Counted from the first letter of the stretch, positions 53,278 to 63,339 are shown. The stretch is DNA of 64,000 nt from Tamlana carrageenivorans (GCF_002893765.1 NZ_CP025938.1:310001-374000); one strand, 5' to 3'. The notes: generated by a model not told the origin, from the letters alone. A program made the numbers and translations.

Positions 53278-54381
53278 CTACTTTAAACTTATAATCTCTC
53301 CTCTTGCCAATCCGTTATCACTTCCTATAATAAACTCTGAATTATTTGGCAGTATCTTATAAGTTAGGACTTTATTTTGAGAAAATGAAGATTCTATGAA
53401 TTGAATGATTTCTTTAAAACTTAAAAAATTTCCATCAAAAATAACCTCTACCTCCGTTTCAACAGTTTTTAAATCACTTTTCAAAAGAACAGGGCGATCT
53501 AGAATCTTTTCTAATGATAAATTTCTGGTTTTAGACACAAAATAATAGGTCTGAATCTGTTTCTTGCTAACATTGGGCACCTTTCTTAATAAATAGAAAA
53601 ACTTAATCCCTATCCAAACTACAAAATCGAAAATAGCATTAGATTTAAAGTGCTTTTTATAAAATATTTGCATAGCACCAAAAAAACGACGTGCATAATT
53701 TTTATCTCGTAAAGTACTTTCTCCTTTATAATGAATCACCGAGGTTTTTCCAAAGTAATAATTTTTATACCCCGCCTGAAGCACTTTATAGGACAAGTCG
53801 ATATCTTCGCCATACATAAAGTAATCCTCATCAAAACCTCCTACTTTATTGTAAACCTCTCGTTTTAAAAACATAAATGCGCCGACAAGTATTTCGACTT
53901 CACCAATTTCTTCCTTACTTATTTGGTTCGCATAATAGGTTTTGGAATGACCACAAATCTTTTTTAAAGCCACATTTACGTAGGGGATATTTCGCTTGCT
54001 TTCTGGAAGAAAAAACCCCGAACCATTTATTAGTTTACAACCTACAATACCTAAGTCTACTTTTGTTTCTGAAAATTCTAATAATTCTAAAAACGTATCT
54101 TCAGCAACGACGGTGTCCGGATTTAGAATGCATAGATATTCTCCTTTTGCCCGAGCTACTCCTATATTATTTCCTTTAGAAAAGCCGCCGTTTGTTTTTT
54201 CTTCTATAAGGATAACATCTGGAAATAAAGTCTTCACCATTTGGCAACTATCATCCTCAGAATTATTATCTACTACAATAATTTCTGAATCTATAGCAAC
54301 TGTGGCAGCCTGTACACTTTTTAAACAAAGTTCCAAAAAGTGGCGCACATTATAATTTAGAATAACAACAGAGAGTTTCAC
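53278..54381 (-). CDS. Family 2 glycosyltransferase
   Basis: The 367-residue GT-A fold enzyme starts SVVILNYN near residue 3, has VDNNSEDDS near 37-45, the DxD-like LNPDTVV near 95, and the EDIDLSYKV acceptor motif near 190. A C-terminal segment (about 240-265) is hydrophobic and may touch the membrane. Such enzymes add sugars to surface polysaccharides, often rhamnose. The acceptor is unknown. It lies between recR and E2 on the same strand. Confidence 0.93.
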   Translation of the reverse strand: MKLSVVILNYNVRHFLELCLKSVQAATVAIDSEIIVVDNNSEDDSCQMVKTLFPDVILIEEKTNGGFSKGNNIGVARAKGEYLCILNPDTVVAEDTFLELLEFSETKVDLGIVGCKLINGSGFFLPESKRNIPYVNVALKKICGHSKTYYANQISKEEIGEVEILVGAFMFLKREVYNKVGGFDEDYFMYGEDIDLSYKVLQAGYKNYYFGKTSVIHYKGESTLRDKNYARRFFGAMQIFYKKHFKSNAIFDFVVWIGIKFFYLLRKVPNVSKKQIQTYYFVSKTRNLSLEKILDRPVLLKSDLKTVETEVEVIFDGNFLSFKEIIQFIESSFSQNKVLTYKILPNNSEFIIGSDNGLARGEIISLK

Positions 54382-54474
54382 AAGTGGTTTATCTTATTTA
54401 ACGATATGTTTTTATAGACTCCAAATTTAATCGTTTTAATAGTTTTGGTTGGTCGGTTTATTTGACGTGACTTT

Positions 54475-55092
54475 TTATGATTTTAATGAGTTTTCAAAAG
54501 GCACACGATTAATAATACTTCGGCTTAAGGTAATCTCATCGGCATATTCCAATTCATCTCCTACTGAAATTCCTCTTGCAATGGTTGAAGTAAAAACGTT
54601 ATAATCTTGAATTTGCTTGTAAATATAGAAATTTGTGGTGTCGCCTTCCATCGTTGAACTTAACGCAAAAAGCAATTCCTTTATTTCACCCTGTTTAACT
54701 TTGTTTACTAAAGATTCAATATTTAAATCGTGAGGCCCTACACCATCCATAGGCGATATTTTACCACCCAAAACATGATACACCCCCTTAAAAGAGCTTG
54801 TATTCTCGATAGCCATGACATCACGAACATCTTCAACAACACAAATTAAACTGGTATCCCTAATGGGATTTGAACAAATTTCACAAAGTTCCACATCACT
54901 AATATTATGACAAGATTTACAGAATTTAATATCATCACGCATGGTTTTTAAAGCTTCCACGAGAGCAGTGGTTTGCTCCTTGGGCTGCTTTAACATGTGC
55001 AAAACCAAGCGTAAGGCTGTTCGTTTACCAATTCCAGGCAACTGCGACATTTCGTTAACAGCACGCTCTAATATTTTAGATGAAAATTCCAT
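54475..55092 (-). CDS. recR: Recombination protein RecR
   Basis: Starting at MEFSSKILERAV (55092) gives 205 residues. A helix-hairpin-helix (LPGIGKRTALR) is followed by a C4 zinc finger (CKSC, then CEIC, near 57-72) and a Toprim domain beginning VVEDVRDVMAIE. RecR loads RecA at gaps with RecF/RecO. An upstream ATG at 55137 adds residues absent from the family and was rejected. Confidence 0.95.
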   Translation of the reverse strand: MEFSSKILERAVNEMSQLPGIGKRTALRLVLHMLKQPKEQTTALVEALKTMRDDIKFCKSCHNISDVELCEICSNPIRDTSLICVVEDVRDVMAIENTSSFKGVYHVLGGKISPMDGVGPHDLNIESLVNKVKQGEIKELLFALSSTMEGDTTNFYIYKQIQDYNVFTSTIARGISVGDELEYADEITLSRSIINRVPFENSLKS

Positions 55093-55188
55093 GTTTGCGA
55101 ATTTAGCATTTTTTAAAACAATTGAAAGCAAACTCAAAAAAGAATAAAATCTGATGCTTTTTTGTACTTTGGCTCAAAATAAATAGTG

Positions 55189-56658
55189 ATGACGCCTACT
55201 CAAATTCTTCTACTTATACTTGCTTATTTTGTTGTTTTGATATTAATATCTTACTTCACAGGAAAAGAAGATAGCAATGATGCTTTTTTTAAAGCCAATA
55301 AATCGGCCCCTTGGTATTTGGTTGCTTTTGGCATGATTGGCGCCTCACTTTCGGGTGTTACTTTTATATCGGTTCCTGGAGCCGTAGAAACGAAACAATT
55401 TGGTTATTTACAAGTGGTATTTGGCTACTTTTTTGGTTATTTAGTTATCGCCTATGTTTTGCTTCCTATTTATTACAAACTCAATTTAACCTCCATTTAC
55501 ACCTATTTAAGAGATCGTTTCGGACGCATAAGCTATAAAACGGGCGCTGTAGCTTTTTTAATTTCTCGAGTTGTTGGTGCTTCCTTTCGCTTGTTTTTGG
55601 TTGCTAAAGTATTGCAGTTATTGGTGTTTGACCAGTATGGCATCCCTTTTACAATAACCGTCATGATTACCATTGCTTTAATATGGTTATACACCTTTAA
55701 AGGCGGTATAAAAACCATCATATTTACAGACACCCTGCAAACGCTTTTCATGCTTATTTCGGTAGTGGTCACTATCGTATTTCTAGCCCATGCCTTGGAT
55801 TTAAATAGCATTTCGGAAATCCATAGCCAAGTTTCAACAAGTCCTATGAGTAAAACACTCTTTTTAGACAATCCTAACGACGCCCAATATTTTATTAAAA
55901 GTTTTGTAGCAGGCATGTTTATCACCATAACTATGACTGGGCTAGACCAAGACATGATGCAAAAAAATCTAACCTGCAAAAACCTAAAAGAGGCTCAAAA
56001 AAACATGATTTCCTTTAGTGTCATTTTAATTTTTGTGAATATCCTTTTTTTAGTTTTAGGATTACTACTTACCCAATATGCGAATCAAAATGGTATAACC
56101 GCCAAAAAGGATGACTTGTTCCCAACCATTGCTATGCTTCCTGAAATAGGCATCCTTACCTCCTCGTTCTTCCTTTTAGGCTTAATAGCAGCAGCTTACT
56201 CTAGCGCCGATTCTGCTTTAACCTCGCTAACAACTTCCTTTTGTATAGACATTATTGAATTAGATAAAAAACCAAAGAAAGTTCAGAAACGCATAAGAAA
56301 ACGTACACACATCCTAATCAGTTTTATTTTGGTGCTTGTTATTGTTTTATTTGATGCTATTTTTAAAGACGTTTCTGTAATTTGGGAATTGTTTAAAGCA
56401 GCAGGATACACTTACGGACCTTTATTAGGTTTATTTGCACTTGGTATTTTTACCAAAACGCAACTTAAAGACCGTTATGTTTGGATAGTGGCATTAATCG
56501 CACCAATCGTATCTTATTTTATAAATGCCTATTCTATGGAACTTCTAAACGGTTACCAAATTGGATTTGAGATTCTTATAGTTAATGGTTTGCTAACTTT
56601 CTTAGGATTAATATTGATTCGTAGAAAGCAAGACCAAAGTACAGGCAACTTCGTATGA
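55189..56658 (+). CDS. Sodium:solute symporter (SSS family)
   Basis: From ATG 55189 the protein has 489 residues with about 13 membrane helices. Recognisable family segments include GMIGASLSGVTFISVPG near 47-63 and GLIAAAYSSADSALTSL near 337-353, where SSS proteins place Na-binding Ser/Thr. The solute is unknown. Its 3' end overlaps the convergent CoA-binding gene by 51 bp. Confidence 0.93.
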   Translation: MTPTQILLLILAYFVVLILISYFTGKEDSNDAFFKANKSAPWYLVAFGMIGASLSGVTFISVPGAVETKQFGYLQVVFGYFFGYLVIAYVLLPIYYKLNLTSIYTYLRDRFGRISYKTGAVAFLISRVVGASFRLFLVAKVLQLLVFDQYGIPFTITVMITIALIWLYTFKGGIKTIIFTDTLQTLFMLISVVVTIVFLAHALDLNSISEIHSQVSTSPMSKTLFLDNPNDAQYFIKSFVAGMFITITMTGLDQDMMQKNLTCKNLKEAQKNMISFSVILIFVNILFLVLGLLLTQYANQNGITAKKDDLFPTIAMLPEIGILTSSFFLLGLIAAAYSSADSALTSLTTSFCIDIIELDKKPKKVQKRIRKRTHILISFILVLVIVLFDAIFKDVSVIWELFKAAGYTYGPLLGLFALGIFTKTQLKDRYVWIVALIAPIVSYFINAYSMELLNGYQIGFEILIVNGLLTFLGLILIRRKQDQSTGNFV

Positions 56659-56970
56659 AATACCCGCATCATGAAGTAATGTATAAAACTCTAGATTTTC
56701 TGTTCCGGGGTTAAAAATGACGCGTTTTGGTTTTAATGACATGATGTAATCGTAAAACGGTTTTTGTCTGTTTGGATTTAAATACAAAGTCACGGTGTGT
56801 ATATTTTTATACGGAACTAACTGCGTATCAATTTCTACACCCGAAACCACTCCTTTTTTTAATCCAAAAGCTACAACCTCAACAGACTTGGCTGACAAAC
56901 GCTGCAAAGCCAAGTATGAATACCGGTTCGATTTTAAGGAAGCCCCAATTACAAGTGTTTTTTTATCCAT
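56608..56970 (-). CDS. CoA-binding domain protein (YccU-like)
   Basis: From ATG 56970 the 120-residue Rossmann-type protein starts KKTLVIGASLKSNRYS, has VTLYLNP near 66 and IFNPGTEN near 88-95, the hallmarks of the short CoA-binding family. IS982 copy 3 lies 2 bp upstream of the start codon, so the native promoter is displaced; the transposase is read in the same direction and ends 16 bp before this ATG. Confidence 0.88.
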   Translation of the reverse strand: MDKKTLVIGASLKSNRYSYLALQRLSAKSVEVVAFGLKKGVVSGVEIDTQLVPYKNIHTVTLYLNPNRQKPFYDYIMSLKPKRVIFNPGTENLEFYTLLHDAGISYEVACTLVLLSTNQY

Positions 56971-56972
56971 TA

Positions 56973-57951
56973 ACCCGTTGTGCATTTTAAATAATGTTAA
57001 TTTTAATATTATTAATGTTTCTCCCAAAAATAAACTTATTGATATACTGAATAGTTGTTAAAGCAGTTATCTTAGCTACGATTCTTGTTTTAAAACCTTC
57101 AAAAGTTTTAGCATAATTGCGTCTTATCATAAATTGGTCACAAAGTTGTGAAAATAATGTTTCTATCCTTTTCCTCTTTTTTCTAAATACATAAGGCTGT
57201 ACTTTGTAATTTTTTTGATTGCTTCTCATAGGTGTATTTAGCGTTATATTACAGGTTTCAAACAAGTTAAGCTGTATTTCTGTTGATAAATAGCCTTTAT
57301 CACCAATTAATGTACAATCGCTTATTTGCATCTTAATATCTTTAAGATAATTAATATCGTGTACAGATGCTGGACTCAAATCGATACTTTGAAAGACACC
57401 ATTTACAGAACAAACAGCGTGCAGTTTATAACCGTAATAATTAGAACTTTGAGCTGCACAATAACCTTTATCTGGAAATGCATAAGTGTTTTCTTTACAA
57501 ATCTTTGAACGAGAACTGCGTGATAATTTACAAACTTCTAAAGGCATACTATCTACTACAAAATAATCTTCAAATTCATTAAAATGGGAAGCTAAGCTTA
57601 ACCTGATACTGTTGAGCTTATTAACTAGTTTTCGTCTTCTTCTATTGCAGACACTTCTCTCTATTTTTGATAATAGGGAATCTGGAAGTTTTCTAAAAAG
57701 GTCATTTTCACTATCTATTCCCATAAATTCGGCAGTAAGACTCAAGCTGATAAGTTCTAAATCACTAAGCTTTGGTTGTCGTCTTTGATAACTTAAAAGT
57801 TGTTCTTTCGATATTTTTCTTAATACTTCCAATATTCTTTTCGTAATTTGCACTCAAGTTGTTCATTATTAATGATTTGTAGTTAAATCAATTTACTGAT
57901 TTTCAGTAAGATGAACAACTTTTTTCTTTTAAATCATAATGCACAACGGGT
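56973..57951 (-). mobile_element. IS982-family element copy 3
   Basis: 979 bp bounded by the ACCCGTTGTGCATT repeats, with a 7-bp duplication TCCATTA at 56966-56972 and 57952-57958. It is one base longer than copy 2 because of an extra A/T in the transposase. Confidence 0.95.
56987..57866 (-). pseudogene. IS982 transposase with an N-terminal frameshift
   Basis: It is nearly identical to the intact copy but has four instead of three A residues about nine codons after the ATG at 57866. This shifts the frame. A GTG at 57853 could restart translation in the right frame (288 residues), losing the first few residues, so some activity is possible. One Tyr to Cys change is also seen (SVCNRRRR). Confidence 0.9.
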
Positions 57952-57958
57952 TCCATTA

Positions 57959-58356
57959 TTTAAAATTCATTTCTATTAAAAGTTACGTTTAAACAGTTTT
58001 AATCGTAGTTAATCAGAAAAACTATAATTTAATGCATTTTTTTCGGTTTTTTTACAATAAATCAGACGTTTAAACGTTACCAAAACATACAATCTAAACT
58101 AGCGAGTCAAATATAATTATTAGAGTTAGTCATCTACACATATTAAAATTCGTCAAAAAAGATTTGTATAATAAAGCTCGAAATACGTTTCGAGCTTTTC
58201 TCTTATGTTAAAATTCGTTAAATATCAGCGTGTTATGAAATATATAATCAATTTCTACGTCTAAGTAATAAGATTTTTCACTTTAAGTGTTAATTGAAGT
58301 TGATTAATAGTTACAGAAGCCCGAATGTAACGTTCGGGCTTTTATATTGCATAGGA
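57959..58356. other. Gene-free stretch with a stranded promoter and terminator
   Basis: No gene is supported here. A minus-strand TATATTTG at 58108-58115 may be the original promoter of the CoA-binding gene. A strong bidirectional hairpin (AAAGCTCGAAA/TTTCGAGCTTT, 58173-58198) lies upstream of it, and the palindrome ACGTTTAAACGT is at 58066-58077. Confidence 0.5.
58317..58342 (-). terminator. Terminator after fabH
   Basis: The hairpin AAGCCCGAA/TTCGGGCTT lies 15 bp past the fabH stop. Confidence 0.88.
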
Positions 58357-59364
58357 CTAAGTCCATTTAATAATGGCACTCGCCCATGTAAAACCACTAC
58401 CAAAAGCAGCAAGTACTACATTATCGCCTGCTTTAATTTTTCCAGTTTCCCAGGCTTCGGTAAGTGCTATAATTACAGAAGCGGCTGTAGTATTACCATA
58501 TTTCATAATGTTATTAAAAACTTGATCATCTCGTAATCCAAATTTACCTTGAATAAATTGCGCAATACGCAAATTCGCTTGGTGCGGAATAAGCAAATCG
58601 ATGTCCTCTTTATTCATACCGTTTTTAATCAAGCCTTCCATAATCACTTCACTAAATCGTACCACGGCATGTTTAAACACAAAGGTACCATCCATATAAG
58701 GGAAGTATGAAATATCTTCGCCATCAGAATCTAAAATCTCAGGTACCCAATGCGCAATACTTGGTGATTCTACAATAAGTTTATCGGCGTATTTACCTTC
58801 ACTATGCAGATGTGTTGATAATATACCTTTTGAATTATCCTCTTCTCGAGATAACACACATGCGCCAGCACCATCACCAAAAATTACTGAAACGCCGCGT
58901 CCGCGTGTGGTTTTATCCAAACCATTACTATGATATTCTGCGCCAATAACCAGCACATTTTTATACATGCCCGTTTTAATAAATTGATCGGCAACCGATA
59001 TGGCATATACAAATCCGGAACATTGATTTCTAACATCTAGAGCACCCACCGTTGGCATATCTAACATATCTTGAATTTGCACGCCACAGCCCGGAAAATA
59101 ATAGTCGGGACTTAGCGTTGCAAACACAATAAAATCGATATCGTCTTTGGTTAAGCCTGCACGTTCAATAGCTATTTTAGCGGCCTTAGCTCCCATGACG
59201 GCCGAGGTGTCTTCGCTGCCTTCAGGAATCCAACGCCGTTCTTTTATACCTGTTCGCTCTTGAATCCATTCGTCATTGGTATCCATGAGTTTTGACAAAT
59301 CGTTATTAGTTACCACATTTTCAGGTAAATATTTTCCTAAACCAATTATTTTAGAATTATACAT
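58357..59364 (-). CDS. fabH: 3-oxoacyl-ACP synthase III (KAS III)
   Basis: Starting at MYNSKIIGLGKYLP (59364) gives 335 residues; upstream in-frame Met codons, up to 59481, read through non-conserved sequence. The Cys-His-Asn triad is visible: QCSGF near residue 117, PHQANLR near 252 and KYGNTTAAS near 287. The enzyme condenses acetyl-CoA or branched primers with malonyl-ACP to begin fatty-acid synthesis. There is no plsX neighbour, so this may be a second, specialised copy. Confidence 0.93.
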   Translation of the reverse strand: MYNSKIIGLGKYLPENVVTNNDLSKLMDTNDEWIQERTGIKERRWIPEGSEDTSAVMGAKAAKIAIERAGLTKDDIDFIVFATLSPDYYFPGCGVQIQDMLDMPTVGALDVRNQCSGFVYAISVADQFIKTGMYKNVLVIGAEYHSNGLDKTTRGRGVSVIFGDGAGACVLSREEDNSKGILSTHLHSEGKYADKLIVESPSIAHWVPEILDSDGEDISYFPYMDGTFVFKHAVVRFSEVIMEGLIKNGMNKEDIDLLIPHQANLRIAQFIQGKFGLRDDQVFNNIMKYGNTTAASVIIALTEAWETGKIKAGDNVVLAAFGSGFTWASAIIKWT

Positions 59365-59641
59365 ATTGCGCAAAGTTTTCATTTCCGCGTAAGCGAAAAT
59401 CTTAATATCGTTAAGCAAAATACAAAATAATACCATGATTCTCGAATATAATAGCAGCGTTAGTCTAATATTTCCTTTCAAATTGTGTCAGTTTGTCATA
59501 TTTCTTCAATTGGCATTTTTGTTGTCTGTTGCTGTTACAGTAATAAAAACTATAAATGAATTAGATTCCCTTTTTCAAGGGAACATAAAATAATCTAAAA
59601 GATTCCCTCCTTCGAGGGCATAAAAATTAAAACTATTTATC

Positions 59642-61552
59642 ATGACAAAAGGAAACATTAATGTATCGGTAGAGAATATCTTTCCTCTCATTAAAAAATT
59701 CTTGTACAGCGATCACGAAATCTTTTTACGTGAGCTGATTAGTAATGCTACAGATGCCACTTTAAAATTAAAGCACTTAACCAATATTGGTGAGGCTAAG
59801 GTTGAATATGGCAATCCAAAAATTGAAGTTAAAATTGATAAAGAAGGTAAAAAACTTCACATTATAGACCAAGGTTTAGGTATGACTGCTAAAGAAGTAG
59901 AAAAATACATTAACCAAGTGGCTTTTTCTGGAGCTGAAGAGTTTCTAGACAAATACAAAGATTCAGCTAAAGATTCTGGAATTATTGGTCATTTTGGATT
60001 AGGTTTCTACTCTGCTTTTATGGTGGCTGAAAAAGTTGAAATCATCACCAAATCTTTCAAAGATGAGCCTGCAGCACATTGGTCTTGCGACGGATCGCCA
60101 GAATTCACTTTAGAACCTGCGGATAAAACAGATAGAGGTACTGAAATCATTCTTCATATCGCTGAAGACTCAACTGAGTTTTTAGAAGACAGTAAAATTA
60201 GCGAGTTACTTTTAAAATATAACAAGTTCATGCCAGTGCCAATTAAATTTGGAACTAAGGAAATTAATGATCCTGAGCACGAACCACAAACTGTAAAAGG
60301 TGAAGACGGTAAAGAAACTACCGAACCTCACAGAAAAATTACAGTTGACAACATTATAAACAACCCGAATCCAGCTTGGACAAAGCAGCCGGCAGATTTA
60401 AAAGAAGAAGATTACACTGGTTTTTACCGTGAATTATACCCGATGCAATTCGAGGAGCCTTTATTCAACATTCACTTAAATGTTGATTACCCGTTCAACT
60501 TAACAGGGATTTTATACTTCCCTAAATTATCGAACGATATGCAAATGCAAAAGGACAAAATTCAACTGTACCAAAACCAAGTTTTTGTGACGGATAATGT
60601 TGAAGGTATTGTTCCAGAATTTTTAACTATGTTACGTGGTGTTATCGATTCGCCAGACATTCCGTTAAACGTATCGCGTTCATATTTACAAGCCGATGGT
60701 GCTGTTAAAAAGATTTCATCTTACATCACGAGAAAAGTTGCCGATAAGTTAAAGTCTCTTTTCAATGCTAATCGTGAAGATTTTGAAGCGAAATGGAATG
60801 ATATTAAAATCGTCATTGAATACGGTATGCTTTCTGAAGAGAAATTCTTCGAAAAAGCTGAAGCCTTTGCTTTATACCCAACAGTTGATGGTAAATTCTA
60901 CACTTACGAAGAGCTTTTCAATAAAATTAAAGCCAATCAAACTGATAAAGATGGTAAGTTAGTCATTCTTTACGCTTCAGATAAAGATGCACAACACAGT
61001 TACATCGAATCGGCTAAAGCTAAAGATTACGAAGTATTATTGTTAGACTCACCTATCATTTCACACTTAATTCAGAAATTAGAAGGTACAAAAGAGAACA
61101 TTACGTTTGCTCGCGTTGATGGCGATCATATCAATAATCTAATTAAGAAAGATGAAAATACCATCTCTAAATTAGATGAAGATCAAACGAAAACTTTAGA
61201 TGAGTTGTTAAAAGAAGTGATTCCTTCTGAAAAATTCACCGTACAATTAGAAGCTATGGACAGCTCGGAGTCGCCATTTACTATCACGCAACCAGAATTT
61301 ATGCGTCGTATGAAAGAAATGCAAGCTACAGGCGGAGGCGGCATGAACATGTTTGGCAATATGCCAGAAATGTACAACTTGGTGGTTAACACAAACTCAA
61401 ACTTAGTTGGAGAAATATTAAACACAGAAGCTAAAGACAAACAAGAACGTTTAATTAATCAGAGTTTAGATTTAGCTCGTTTATCGCAAGGTCTACTAAA
61501 AGGTAAAGAGCTTACAAACTTCATTAAACGTAGCTACGAAATGATAAAATAA
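59642..61552 (+). CDS. htpG: Chaperone HtpG (Hsp90)
   Basis: The 636-residue protein has the GHKL ATP-binding domain (LRELISNATDATLK near 31, GLGMT near 80 and GHFGLGFYS near 115), middle domain and C-terminal dimerisation domain (MNMFGNMPEMYNLVVN region). Compared with E. coli it has an acidic DGKETTEPH segment near 222. It assists folding of client proteins. A single gene followed by a terminator. Confidence 0.97.
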   Translation: MTKGNINVSVENIFPLIKKFLYSDHEIFLRELISNATDATLKLKHLTNIGEAKVEYGNPKIEVKIDKEGKKLHIIDQGLGMTAKEVEKYINQVAFSGAEEFLDKYKDSAKDSGIIGHFGLGFYSAFMVAEKVEIITKSFKDEPAAHWSCDGSPEFTLEPADKTDRGTEIILHIAEDSTEFLEDSKISELLLKYNKFMPVPIKFGTKEINDPEHEPQTVKGEDGKETTEPHRKITVDNIINNPNPAWTKQPADLKEEDYTGFYRELYPMQFEEPLFNIHLNVDYPFNLTGILYFPKLSNDMQMQKDKIQLYQNQVFVTDNVEGIVPEFLTMLRGVIDSPDIPLNVSRSYLQADGAVKKISSYITRKVADKLKSLFNANREDFEAKWNDIKIVIEYGMLSEEKFFEKAEAFALYPTVDGKFYTYEELFNKIKANQTDKDGKLVILYASDKDAQHSYIESAKAKDYEVLLLDSPIISHLIQKLEGTKENITFARVDGDHINNLIKKDENTISKLDEDQTKTLDELLKEVIPSEKFTVQLEAMDSSESPFTITQPEFMRRMKEMQATGGGGMNMFGNMPEMYNLVVNTNSNLVGEILNTEAKDKQERLINQSLDLARLSQGLLKGKELTNFIKRSYEMIK

Positions 61553-61653
61553 GAATGCTGTGAAGCTTAGGATCGCTATGTAAATGTTCCTATTTAAGTA
61601 CTCGTCAAAATGAGCTTGTCGAAACCCTAACGCTTTCGCGGAAATAAAACCCA

Positions 61654-61688
61654 AAAACCACTTTGATTTTACAAAGTGGTTTTTTTTA
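61654..61688 (+). terminator. Terminator after htpG
   Basis: The stem AAAACCACTTT/AAAGTGGTTTT is followed by a T-run, about 100 bp past the stop. Confidence 0.88.
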
Positions 61689-61766
61689 TGATTTTTTTAA
61701 GGAATATTTTTTCAACCTTTGCGCAACCTTTTACAACATATCACATCTAATAACAAAATTCCGTCT

Positions 61767-62453
61767 ATGAAATTGATTAAAACCTTTTCAGCTATCATTC
61801 TATTGACTATTATAAACATGTCATGCAGCCCTATCAGCACTAAAAACACCAGCTTTTGGATAAACAGCATGAAGGCAGAATGCGATGCTGGAGCAGGGAA
61901 AGCCCAATGCCTACAAATTTATAAAGGCGATGATATTGAAAATGCTGAATGGACTTACTTTTACAGTACGATTGAAGACTTTAACTTTGAACCCGGTTTG
62001 TTTCAAAAAATAGCAGTGTGTGAAATTCATTTGAATGAAAATGACGTACCTGCCGACGCTTCTTCCATCAAGTACAAATTGGTGAAAGTTTTAGAAAAAA
62101 AGGACGACCCCAGAATGATCTTAAACGATATTTGGGCCGCTACCCACGTTGAAGGCGTTGCCCTTGACACGAATAATAATGAGCCACCCTACTTAGAAAT
62201 CAACATCGCCAAACTCATGATTTCAGGTACCGATGGTTGTAATAATTTCTCGGGAAGCATCAAAAAACTTAACACGAACACCATAGCGTTGGGTCCTATT
62301 GCTATGACTAGAAAAATGTGCCCCAATATGGAAGTTCCTGATCGTTTTAGCAAATCTTTAACCCTTTCTACAACCTATAAGAGAGATGGTTTAACGCTTT
62401 ATTTTTATGATTCTGAAGGTCACGAAACCCTACGTTTTAATAAAGCAGACTAA
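61767..62453 (+). CDS. Lipoprotein with DUF4377 and META domains
   Basis: Starting at MKLIKTFSAI (61767) gives 228 residues with a lipobox (NMSC, Cys near 20). Residues about 30-110 match DUF4377 (AKAQCLQI, then WTYFYSTIEDF) and residues 120-228 are a META domain with the GTDGCNNFSGS motif near 155-165 and MCPNME near 190. META proteins are linked to envelope stress or heat-shock responses. An ATG at 61719 was rejected because it lacks a signal-like start. Confidence 0.88.
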   Translation: MKLIKTFSAIILLTIINMSCSPISTKNTSFWINSMKAECDAGAGKAQCLQIYKGDDIENAEWTYFYSTIEDFNFEPGLFQKIAVCEIHLNENDVPADASSIKYKLVKVLEKKDDPRMILNDIWAATHVEGVALDTNNNEPPYLEINIAKLMISGTDGCNNFSGSIKKLNTNTIALGPIAMTRKMCPNMEVPDRFSKSLTLSTTYKRDGLTLYFYDSEGHETLRFNKAD

Positions 62454-62511
62454 AACGTTTAATAATTCCGCTATTAAGATACCCCCTAATTAATAACACA
62501 AAATAATACCC

Positions 62512-63339
62512 ATGAAACAATTCCTATTTATTTGTGCCCTTGTACTTTTTACTGCCTGTGAAAAAGACGAAGCACCAAAAGATTATTCGGCTGAGAATGA
62601 TGCAGAAATTCAAGCTTACCTCAGTGAAAACAACCTAGATGCTAAAAAAAGTGGTACTGGTTTATATTATATTATTGAAGACCAAGGAACAGGAGCAGTA
62701 CCAAAAGCCGACGACCGTGTAAAGGTTGCCTATAAAGGATATTTTACCGACGGTACGGTTTTCGAAGAAAATGAAGAAGGCATATCTATTCCTCTAAACT
62801 ACCTTATTAGAGGGTGGGTTGAAGGACTTGGGTATATGAAAGAGGGTGGAAAAGGCACTTTAATCATCCCTGCTCATTTGGCCTATGGCGATGTAGATAA
62901 AGGAAATATCCCAAGAGGCTCAGTCATTATTTTTGATATCGAACTCATTTATGTGAATTATGCTACCGAAAACGAGAAAGACATTAAAGCTTATTTAGAA
63001 GAAAACAATATTGAAAACGTTACTAGGGCCTACTCGGGCTTGCACTACAAGATTCATAACCAAGGAACAGGTGATAAACCCAAAGAAACCGATGTTGTAA
63101 GTGTTACTTACAAGGGAGAATTTTTAGATGGAAAAGAGTTTGACAAAAGCACTTCTGAAGTGAGTTTCGATTTATCTAGAGTCATTAAAGGATTTTCTGA
63201 AGGGATATCCATGCTTAATGAAGGTGGTAGCGCTACTTTGTACATCCCTGCCCATTTAGCTTACGGAAATGCAGGACAGGGAAGTATTCCTCCTGGAGCC
63301 GTTCTTATTTTTGAGGTGGAACTTGTTAAAATAAATTAA
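62512..63339 (+). CDS. Tandem FKBP-type peptidyl-prolyl isomerase lipoprotein
   Basis: The 275-residue protein has a lipobox (FTAC, Cys near 16), then two FKBP domains of about 120 residues each. Each has the family VKVAYKGYFTDGTVFEE or VSVTYKGEFLDGKEFDK strand and the IPAHLAYG loop. The two halves are similar, so internal duplication is likely. It should fold proteins in the periplasm or outer membrane. Confidence 0.94.
   Translation: MKQFLFICALVLFTACEKDEAPKDYSAENDAEIQAYLSENNLDAKKSGTGLYYIIEDQGTGAVPKADDRVKVAYKGYFTDGTVFEENEEGISIPLNYLIRGWVEGLGYMKEGGKGTLIIPAHLAYGDVDKGNIPRGSVIIFDIELIYVNYATENEKDIKAYLEENNIENVTRAYSGLHYKIHNQGTGDKPKETDVVSVTYKGEFLDGKEFDKSTSEVSFDLSRVIKGFSEGISMLNEGGSATLYIPAHLAYGNAGQGSIPPGAVLIFEVELVKIN

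Noticed and set aside
58066..58077. Palindrome ACGTTTAAACGT as an operator
   Set aside because: It is 12 bp in A/T-rich DNA with no adjacent regulator or start; chance is likely.
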